Source: CBDBIG01 sp965205845 [NCBI: bacterium] (GTDB lineage: Bacteria; SAR324). From it: 64,000 bases of DNA. A model generated the notes under the pieces. It saw nothing but the letters and a program-made list of their open reading frames with translations. It was not told where the DNA came from and searched no databases. Of the stretch, positions 57,119 to 64,000 are shown piece by piece (the stretch's first letter is position 1; each line of letters starts with the position of its first letter). The stretch covers positions 186,001-250,000 of the forward strand of contig CBDBIG010000002.1 of assembly GCA_965205845.1 (NCBI GenBank), given 5' to 3'. The position numbers and the translations under genes are program-made.

Positions 57119-57691
57119 TGGTTTTATGAACTCCTCCCCCTTTGTATTTTTTTACTACCCACGCAACCCCACCCCAAATGCATCGTGGTTTTGGCTTTTG
57201 TACATGCACATCACGGCATTTGCTTCGAAAAAACGCGCGCGGCGGCTTGCCTGCCGAAATTTTAGTATCCTTCTTAAACCGAGCAAGCCCCTCCCTAATA
57301 ATACCATTGTAAACGTGCACCTGCTTTGCGGCTTTGCTTCCCTTGCTTTATCACTACCCTTTCCGCGTGGCGTTTGTAAATGCGCATCCCCGCTGTGCTT
57401 CAATTGCTTCTAGATTAGGGGTTTTCAAATTGCTCTCTAAGGCGTTCTGCCACGTTTTTGTGGTGATCGGGCTTGGATGCTGAGCAAAAAACCACCCTTT
57501 AAGCCAGGGAATGTGCCTGCCAGTGAGGCAAAATCGGCCTCTTCCCACCCCCTTGACTGTGAGCGTAGGAGGCGGCGTTATTAAGAGCTTTTCTCCTCTC
57601 CCTTCTTGCCTATTCAAGCGGGCCAGGAAACTTTAAAAAAGGAGCCCTTGCCAGGGTCTCTCCTGAGCCGTCGCCGTAAACGGGGTTGTCG
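57119..57691. other. Gene-poor region
   Basis: About 570 bases without a supportable gene. Open frames on both strands (for example 57354-57617 minus) look like spacer. Confidence 0.45.
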
Positions 57692-58006
57692 TTACCAAAG
57701 CCCGGACTCGAGGAGCTTGCCATTGCCCACTTGGCCTTTGTTGTTTTCCCTCCAGCAATACACAGTGGTTGCCTCACCAACCGCGGCACAGGTGTGAGTT
57801 TGGCTTGAAGATGCGATGCGGACATCGTTTAAAAAGCCCGTTCCACTGGGGGGCCATACCTTGCCAGGCGGTACTGGCGGCGGCATCACCAAAACCCCGC
57901 CTTGCATCACCCTTTGATCCCCTCGACCCAAATACCCGCCGCTTGTGCGTGTGTAAGTTTCGCCAGTACCCCAGGTTACCATGGTGCCATCTTGCATTAG
58001 CACCAC
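57692..58006 (-). pseudogene. Fragment of an RCC1-repeat protein
   Basis: About 100 residues with RCC1-type features: VLMQDGTMVTWG at the start, THTCAAV, then VYCWRENNKGQVGNG. These match the repeat unit of the large lipoprotein at 10.7-13.5 kb. There is no signal peptide, and the frame stops after less than two blades. Sequence just beyond the stop, in other frames, still looks repeat-like. This is the remnant of a second RCC1 gene, next to the larA-family gene. Confidence 0.65.
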
Positions 58007-58055
58007 CCCGCCCCTGATATAGCGGGCGGCAAGGGCTTATTTTGAAGCCCGTTCC

Positions 58056-59360
58056 TCAGATTACGTAAGGAATGACATAAGGCCCTTCTGGAATAACGGC
58101 AATGTGGTTGTTTGTGGATTGGGCAAAACATCTGGCAATCGTTTGTTCAAGGTTTGCGGCCTCATGGGTGCCAGTAAGGGCCATGTGCTCCTTAGAGAGG
58201 CGAGGCGCATGCAACCACACCTTGCCAATGCCCATGGGTTTAAGCTGCATTTCGGTCTGCCATTCGTCAATTTCGGCAAATTGAAGCCCCTTCACACGCG
58301 CTAAAAATGCTGTGGGTCCCTGCTCCAAAAGGCGTTTTTGGGAAGCCACAAATTCGTCCGACCCCAATCCTTCTGCGCATTCTGCAGCCATAATCAAGTT
58401 GCCTCCTGTGGCCAAAGCCCCCATGGCCCCCACCATCCCCTTAATGCTCTGATAATAAGTTTGGTCTAAAGGGGCACCCGCAGCGCAGGTAAGTACTGTA
58501 GCAAAGCGCTCCTCAATGGGAATTTCCATGGCTTTGCGCACCACTTCCACCGCCTGTAAATGGCTTTGAACAATTTCACCAAAATTCACAAAAGAGAGTT
58601 GACGCTCCTCGTCAATCACGGCATTCACCGCATAGGCTTCCCCAAGCATGGTCACAATTTCCAACTGGTCTTCATGCAAGGGGTTGCCTTGCAAAATGCC
58701 GTTGGCGCATTGGGGATGCTCCATGTAGCGCGCACTATGAAACGCGGTAATGGTTTTGCGATGGGCAATACCCGGGGCAATCACCTTGCGCCCACCCGAA
58801 TAACCCGCCATCAAATGAGGCTCAACCAGGCCCGTGACAATGCGCAAATCGGCCTGTACAAAACGGCGGTCAAGCAGCACAGGGGCTCCGCGCGAGGTAT
58901 TGCCTAAGGCAATATGCTCTTCATCGTTGCGCGCATCATGATTCTCGACCCGCACCGTTTGCAGCACCCAATCATCCCCAATCAGGGCTTTTTTTTCAGC
59001 ACCTTCGTTGGGGCGGTGGAGGCCTGTTGCCACCAAAACACAAATGTTTTTGGCTTCCATACCAGCAGCCATGAGGGTCCGAATAAGCGGAGGTAAAATA
59101 AGGGCATTGGGTACAGGACGGGTTACATCACACATTAAAATGCACGCACGCTGTTTGCCCTTGGCCAGGTCTGCCAGTGGTTTTGCTTCCACGGGATTTT
59201 GCAAGGCATTGACCACAGCGGCATGCGGGTTTGACAAAATGGGCATGGGGGGCTTACGTACAAACGTTGGCTCCGCTTCCGCAGGCAGTCGCACGGTAAT
59301 GACACCTTTGCCGTAACGCAAAGTACATGATACGCTCCTCGCGGGAGTGGAGTACGGCAT
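58056..59360 (-). CDS. larA: LarA-family nickel-pincer racemase/epimerase
   Basis: A 434-residue LarA-type protein. In lactate racemase the nickel-pincer nucleotide is tethered to Lys184 with nearby His108, His174 and His200. The same spacing is present here as His115 (ATGLHRP), His182 and Lys192 (EPHLMAGYSGGRK) and His208 (TAFHSARY). DVTRP earlier supplies the conserved Arg. The substrate may be lactate or another 2-hydroxy acid; LarA homologues vary. The cofactor-building larB, larC and larE are not in the window. The ATG at 59358-59360 follows GAGG by six bases. Confidence 0.87.
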   Translation of the reverse strand: MPYSTPARSVSCTLRYGKGVITVRLPAEAEPTFVRKPPMPILSNPHAAVVNALQNPVEAKPLADLAKGKQRACILMCDVTRPVPNALILPPLIRTLMAAGMEAKNICVLVATGLHRPNEGAEKKALIGDDWVLQTVRVENHDARNDEEHIALGNTSRGAPVLLDRRFVQADLRIVTGLVEPHLMAGYSGGRKVIAPGIAHRKTITAFHSARYMEHPQCANGILQGNPLHEDQLEIVTMLGEAYAVNAVIDEERQLSFVNFGEIVQSHLQAVEVVRKAMEIPIEERFATVLTCAAGAPLDQTYYQSIKGMVGAMGALATGGNLIMAAECAEGLGSDEFVASQKRLLEQGPTAFLARVKGLQFAEIDEWQTEMQLKPMGIGKVWLHAPRLSKEHMALTGTHEAANLEQTIARCFAQSTNNHIAVIPEGPYVIPYVI

Positions 59361-59782
59361 GGTTTTCCTCGTTTTTAAGGATGAAGGTTTCAAAAAGGGT
59401 GCCCGTCAAGGCATCGGCCAAAAAAAAACGCCCTGGGTGCAGGCTACACTCGAACACGTTGCGTTGGCAATGTCCCATCGGCTTTCATGGTGCATCCTCA
59501 TTGCTCTGGCTACCTTGACAAGAATATGGCCAAAGGCAAAATAACCACACACCTACAGGGTTTGCGCTAGGTATTTACCCGAGAGCACTGTGGTGTTGCG
59601 CCAGACTGAATGCGTGCATGTAGATGCTGCTCCTTTGCCCGCATTGCCCTGGTTCTTAAGAGCCGTTTGTGCTTTTGTTTTTATGAGCATGATGGGTCCA
59701 ACTCGGGAACGGCGCATTGTTTTTGATGATACCTGTGCGTAGGCCTTTGTTGATTGAGATATTATTACAGAAAACCGAAACT
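59361..59782. other. Intergenic, no gene seen
   Basis: Divergent spacer between larA and the methyltransferase. No gene seen on either strand; promoters are expected but not assigned. Confidence 0.4.
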
Positions 59783-60643
59783 ATGATGGATTTTACGCAG
59801 TACACAACCGACATTTGGAAGGAGGTTAAGGCAAGTTCCACCAACGTTCCACATTGGCTGATACAAGAAACGCTCGAAGAGGCTGAATTTGGTTACGAAG
59901 CCTTAAAGGAAGATTTGCTCAAGGCAAAGGGCCAGCCTATTTTAGAATTGGGCGGTGGGCCTATGATGCTCGCCACTTTTTTGGCTATCAACGACTGGAA
60001 TATAACCTCCGTTGAACCCAGACAACCGGGGTTTACCATGTATGCACGCGTTCGCAAAATTACGGAAAAAGTGCTTCAACAACAGCGTAAAAAAATGGCT
60101 GTTCTTAATGGCCATGCAGAAACCGTGACCCTTGAGCAAAATACCTATGGGTATGCCTATTGCGTCAATGTGATGGAGCATGTGGAGCACCCGAGTGCAT
60201 TTTTGCAAGCCGTGCAAGCAGCGTTGAAACCAAAGGGTTGCCTTCGTGCTTTGGCAGCCAACTATACGTTTCCTTACGATACGCATTTTGGGATCCCCAT
60301 TATTTTTACCAAGCAACTTACCCACAAGGTGTTTCGCCGTAAAACACAAGCCATCGAGACCATCCGCAACGAACCTCATTTATGGGATTCTATTTTTTTT
60401 ATTACCCCGCGCAAAGTGGGCACATGGTGCAAAGCTCTTGATATGCCTTTGCATTTTAGCGCAAACGGGTTTTCTACCTTGTTGCGTACACTGCTGTCTA
60501 AGCCTCAGTTTTCTCAGCGCCACCCTATCTTGTCCCCCGTGTTTCGAGTGCTTTTGCGCTTAGGCCTGCTGCGGGTGGTGCGTTTTTTACCTGCTACGCT
60601 TAACCCCTACATGGATTTTACTGCCCAAAAGCGCGCACGATAG
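59783..60643 (+). CDS. Class I SAM-dependent methyltransferase, unknown substrate
   Basis: A 286-residue protein. The SAM-binding motif I is ILELGGGPMML, with acidic SVEPRQPG as motif II and CVNVMEHVEHPSAFLQA as the motif IV region, typical of small-molecule methyltransferases. The C-terminal third has a hydrophobic Arg-rich helix (VFRVLLRLGLLRVV) that may contact membrane or substrate. The ATG at 59783 is chosen; an open frame extends to 59717 without a better ribosome site. No informative neighbour. Confidence 0.75.
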   Translation: MMDFTQYTTDIWKEVKASSTNVPHWLIQETLEEAEFGYEALKEDLLKAKGQPILELGGGPMMLATFLAINDWNITSVEPRQPGFTMYARVRKITEKVLQQQRKKMAVLNGHAETVTLEQNTYGYAYCVNVMEHVEHPSAFLQAVQAALKPKGCLRALAANYTFPYDTHFGIPIIFTKQLTHKVFRRKTQAIETIRNEPHLWDSIFFITPRKVGTWCKALDMPLHFSANGFSTLLRTLLSKPQFSQRHPILSPVFRVLLRLGLLRVVRFLPATLNPYMDFTAQKRAR

Positions 60644-61585
60644 CAAAGGATTGGACAAAACCGAGGTCTGGAATTAAAGGCTTGTGTGCCCGTTCCCATG
60701 CTTTTACACTGCCCGTGTTTTTGGGTGCCTTATCGCTGAGCCACATGCGGCCATAGTTCACAGCAATTCTCAAAAACGCTTTTTGCCACAATGTGCTTAA
60801 AACACGGATAAAACGTGGAACAACCTGACCCCAGCATTCACATCTGCCTTAGTTGCCCCTTGGAATTTTGCCTTGAGGAAGCAGCAGCCCCAAAGGGCAC
60901 CCACTCATCTGCTGCCCTGCCCTTCGATTGTCAGCGAGGCCAAGATTGCTGCACGCAATAAAGCACCGGCGAGGTTTTTGTGGCAAAGCCATTTCACCGT
61001 AAAAAACACGGCGCCAAAGAAAACGGAAATTTAAAGGGGAGGCAAGGCTGAGCATCAATGATGCGTCTGATTGCCAGCCAGAAAAACCAAACGAAGCGAG
61101 GTTACAGATGCCAGTTATTTAGGCGTTGCCACCATGGGTACCAGAGTCCTCTTTACGCACCCATTTGCTCTGGTCGCATTCCCACCCAGTTTTCAAGGCA
61201 CAAACTAGCCGATGATGGCACTTGATCTTGGGGCTGGTCAAGGCGCAGTAACGCCCAACGCCAAAGACCAATATTCTAAAAAGCCCAACGCCAAAGACCA
61301 ATATTCTAAAAAGCCTCGAGTTAATCGCCTTGTTTCCGAAAGGTCCCAAAATACAGGGGATCGACGGGCGCAGCTGGGTGCTCAAGCACGCCCTTTGTGA
61401 CTAAAAACCGTTTTGAGCACATCTCCAAACTTTCCCTTGACTGGAACCACGGTGTTGAAGCCGGGAAAAGCTTACGCCAAGATCCGGCTGCAGGTTGGAT
61501 TGTGGAAATGCAAGCGCGTAAGAACGGCCTTTGGGGGGCATTAGATTGAAAGTGCCACTGGAGACGGTGGAGCGTGTGGTACGCC
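60644..61585. other. Gene-poor region with a 30-bp tandem repeat
   Basis: About 940 bases between the methyltransferase and the broken barrel gene. No gene is supported. A 30-bp unit starting GCCCAACGCCAAAGACC is repeated exactly at 61253-61282 and 61283-61312. Confidence 0.5.
61253..61312. repeat. 30-bp perfect tandem duplication
   Basis: Two exact adjacent copies of a 30-bp unit. The period is ten codons, but no coding frame is supported there. Confidence 0.93.
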
Positions 61586-62487
61586 TTAGCAAAAATGCCA
61601 AACCAGTTGAATAAAGTTAAACTCAATTGAATCAAAATAAATTTTGTCTTTGGTCTTGGGGTGGACAACATAAAGATCGGGTGTGTAGCGCAAGGCCGCA
61701 CGTAAACTATAAGAGGCATTTTTATTTGGGCGAATATCCCAACCAAATAGCAGGCCCAAGCTTTTTGTGCGGCGTTGGGTACTTGCAATGTGTTGCCCAT
61801 TATCCGTTTCGCGTACGCGAAGGGTTTCTGCCCCGAAGGTAGGGCCAATAAAAGGTACAAACCCGTGATAGTTCGCAAAAAATTTAACCGCTTCCAATGC
61901 GTTCACGTTGCGCTGTGCGCTAAAACTTGTCGCGTAAGCCTCATGCTGGGTTTTGATATTGCGGGAGGCCACCTGAATAACCGCGTCGAGCTCGCCTAAA
62001 TAGGCCCCTATGGTGTACTCAGAAAATACCGAAGGGGGTTTTTGCTCAAGGTAAGGGCGGTCAGCGCCAGCCCTAGCCATACCGAAGAACGCGGCAGGCG
62101 AACCTGGGCAAACCGTGTGCGTGAAATGGGGTATGTCACCCACTCCTTAGAGGATCGAAAACGCATGTAACCAAGCCTGATGGGAAGGGCCACATAAATG
62201 TCTGCATGCCCCCAAAAATGCAACCCCCCAGTGACCAAACGCCCCAAGGTGGGGGCAGAAAGGCTGCTCATTTTTCCACTTGCCTCGAGAGTGGCGATAT
62301 CGCCAAGGTGCCCCAGCGCATCGATGCCTACATAGGATTGGGCAAAGGTGTGAGAGGTTTTGGCTTGCAGGTAGGGAAGGTCTTGGGCAAGGCCAAAAAA
62401 AGGACGCAGCAACACGAGGACAAAAACCACACCAACCCACAGGCTTGCTGGGTAATCAGCACCCGCGCTTTTTAAAAAGAGGCGCAT
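61586..62487 (-). pseudogene. Second outer-membrane barrel protein, one frameshift
   Basis: The first frame (ATG at 62485-62487) gives a signal peptide ending near FFGLAQ, then barrel-like strands to LALTALTLSK. At an A5C5 run near 62037-62046 the frame shifts. The second frame continues with SVFSEYTIGAYLGELDAVIQ and further strands to VWHFC at 61586. Together they make about 300 residues of an outer-membrane barrel type that I do not recognise by name. One base lost or two gained would restore it, so sequencing error is possible. It lies just downstream of glnA on the same strand. Confidence 0.72.
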
Positions 62488-62561
62488 TCAACCCCTCCCC
62501 CCTTGAGGCCTTGCGCGCAAGAGGGTGGTAAAGGTTGCGCCGTGAGCAGTGTTTTTGCTGC

Positions 62562-63968
62562 CTAGACATCAAAATACAAGGCAAACTCGTGGGGGGAAGG
62601 TCGACTGTCAATCTCGTTAATTTCGGCTTCGATTTTATAGTCGCACCAGTATTCTAGTACATCAGATGTAAACACATCACCTTTAAGCAAAAATTGATTG
62701 TCTGCTTTGAGCTCATCAATAGCCTCACGCAAGGTGGAAGGCATCTTGGCAACCTTGGCCAGTTCTTCAGGTGCCAGTCCATAAATATCTTTTTCTAATG
62801 GTTCGCCCGGGTGGATTTTGTTTTGAATCCCATCGAGGCCTGCCATGAGCATGGCTGAAAAAGCAAGGTAGGGATTGCTGGTTGAATCGGGGACGCGAAA
62901 TTCGATGCGCCGTGCTTGAGGGGTTTCAACCACGGGAATACGCACGGCCGCAGAGCGATTGCGGTTTGAGTATGCCAGGTTAATAGGGGCCTCAAACCCA
63001 GGCATTAAGCGGCGGTAGGAGTTGGTAGAGGGGTTGGTAAAGGCCGCCAAAGCACGGGCGTGCTCTAAAATTCCACCAATATAAAACAGGGCATTTTCAC
63101 TCAACCCTGCATACTGGTCGCCTGCAAACAAGGGTTTTCCGCCTTTCCACAAGCTTTGGTGCGTATGCATCCCGTTGCCGTTGTCACCAAATATAGGCTT
63201 GGGCATAAAGGTGGCGGTTTTGCCATGTTGTTTGGCGATATTTTTAACAATATACTTGTACCAACAAAGGTTATCGGCGGTGTTTAACAAGGTGTCGAAT
63301 TTAAAGTTAATTTCATGCTGGGCAGGGGCAACCTCATGGTGCGAACGCTCGACGCTGATTCCCATCTTTTCGAGGGTCACCACCATTTCGTTGCGCAGGT
63401 CTTGCATGTGGTCCACAGGCTTTACAGGAAAATAACCCCCTCCTTGGCGCACGCGATAGCCCATATTTCCGCCCTCTTCTCCCGTTCCCCAGGGGGCTTC
63501 TGCCGAGTCTAAATGGTAGTAACCCGCTCCTGCATGGGTGTCGTACGCCACGCTGTCAAAAATGAAAAACTCCGACTCAGGGCCAAAATAGGCCGTATCG
63601 GCAATGCCCGTCGATTGCAGGTATGTTATGGCTTTTTTGCCAAGGTTGCGTGGGTCGCGTGAGTAGCGCTCACCCGTGACGGGGTCTTTAATATCGCAAA
63701 TAAGCGATAAGGTGGGACGCTCAAAAAAAGGATCCACTTTGGCAGTAGCAGGATCGGGCACCACGTACATGTCGCTTACATCAATGGTTTGCCACGCACG
63801 AATGCTTGAACCATCGAAGGCAAGGCCATCTTCAAAGCAAGCTTCGTCTAGGTTATGCGAGGTGATTTGAAAGTGATTCCAGGTTCCCACAAAATCGATA
63901 AATTTCAAATCAACAAACTCAATGCGTTGATCTTTGACCATTTGGATAATATCGTTTACAGAAGCCAT
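62562..63968 (-). CDS. glnA: Glutamine synthetase type I
   Basis: A 468-residue GSI that makes glutamine from glutamate and ammonia. [57 protein letters not shown] and [22 protein letters not shown] include the metal, glutamate and ATP sites. The adenylylation Tyr is at about 396 in [10 protein letters not shown], where NLYDLPPEE is common, so control by GlnE-type adenylylation is plausible. The ATG at 63966-63968 has AAGGA upstream; an in-frame ATG six codons before lacks a ribosome site. Confidence 0.97.
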   Translation of the reverse strand: MASVNDIIQMVKDQRIEFVDLKFIDFVGTWNHFQITSHNLDEACFEDGLAFDGSSIRAWQTIDVSDMYVVPDPATAKVDPFFERPTLSLICDIKDPVTGERYSRDPRNLGKKAITYLQSTGIADTAYFGPESEFFIFDSVAYDTHAGAGYYHLDSAEAPWGTGEEGGNMGYRVRQGGGYFPVKPVDHMQDLRNEMVVTLEKMGISVERSHHEVAPAQHEINFKFDTLLNTADNLCWYKYIVKNIAKQHGKTATFMPKPIFGDNGNGMHTHQSLWKGGKPLFAGDQYAGLSENALFYIGGILEHARALAAFTNPSTNSYRRLMPGFEAPINLAYSNRNRSAAVRIPVVETPQARRIEFRVPDSTSNPYLAFSAMLMAGLDGIQNKIHPGEPLEKDIYGLAPEELAKVAKMPSTLREAIDELKADNQFLLKGDVFTSDVLEYWCDYKIEAEINEIDSRPSPHEFALYFDV

Positions 63969-64000
63969 GGGAGCGTTTTCCTTCATAAGGGTGTGAAAGG

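Noticed and set aside
1-64000. tRNA or rRNA genes
   Set aside because: Scanning the larger gaps for T-loop-like GGTTCGAATCC and its complement gave nothing convincing.

Overview
The window is a stretch of chromosome from a Gram-negative bacterium. An outer membrane is implied by LptF, Skp/OmpH, FabZ, several beta-barrel proteins and MurA. GC content is moderate, and TTG or GTG starts recur (sdhB, nthB, the nitrile hydratase accessory gene, fabZ, probably clpP, ybeY). Aerobic respiration on organic acids is implied by an sdhCAB operon, glycolate oxidase subunits GlcE/GlcF, FixX and a leucine-degradation cluster. I favour a proteobacterial or 'deltaproteobacteria-like' marine or environmental lineage, but nothing here fixes the phylum. 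No tRNA, rRNA, CRISPR array or insertion sequence was seen.

Layout. 1-3.4 kb: tenA, thiD, clpX on the minus strand. 3.6-4.4 kb: a beta-barrel gene broken by frameshifts. 4.8-8.2 kb: a 7TM-HD phosphohydrolase and ybeY (plus). 8.3-9.2 kb: rplU-rpmA (minus). 9.6 kb: a MenB/BadI-type crotonase (plus). 10.7-13.5 kb: a very large RCC1-repeat lipoprotein. 13.7 kb: a GFA-family protein. 15.1-18.7 kb: sdhC-sdhA-sdhB with an internal duplication. 19.4-23.7 kb: glcE and glcF, separated by a decayed restriction-modification cassette. 23.8-25.2 kb: an exonuclease-Nudix fusion. 25.5 kb: a CnoX-like thioredoxin-TPR protein, then a second methyltransferase remnant. 26.8-31.7 kb: secE-nusG-rplK-rplA-rplJ-rplL followed by a terminator and clpP. 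32-35.8 kb: skp-fabZ-lptF and a UMF1 transporter, with a tandem duplication at the lptF/UMF1 junction. 37.1-39.3 kb: a lone phage tail-type gene. 39.7-43.1 kb: 1-Cys peroxiredoxin, fixX, pdxS-pdxT. 43.5-46.2 kb: egtD and a FadL/PorV-like barrel. 46.3-48.0 kb: cobalt-type nitrile hydratase alpha, beta and accessory protein. 48.1-54.0 kb: ivd, mccB, mccA, methylglutaconyl-CoA hydratase. 54.9-57.1 kb: murA and an unknown membrane protein. 57.7-59.4 kb: an RCC1 remnant and a larA-family gene. 59.8 kb: a SAM methyltransferase. 61.6-62.5 kb: a second frameshifted barrel gene. 62.6-64 kb: glnA.

Two themes stand out. First, accessory genes (two barrel proteins, a restriction enzyme, two DNA methyltransferases, an RCC1 fragment) are broken, often by one-base shifts at homopolymers, while housekeeping genes are intact. 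Long gene-poor gaps fit ongoing decay. Second, local tandem duplications of 30 to about 207 bp occur at five or six places, two of them inside operons (sdhA/sdhB and lptF/UMF1). The single residue change most likely to have a phenotype is in MurA, where the catalytic cysteine position is aspartate. No clearly new multi-gene system was found. The best candidates for follow-up are the DEDD exonuclease-Nudix fusion, the RCC1 lipoprotein and the solitary phage tail gene.
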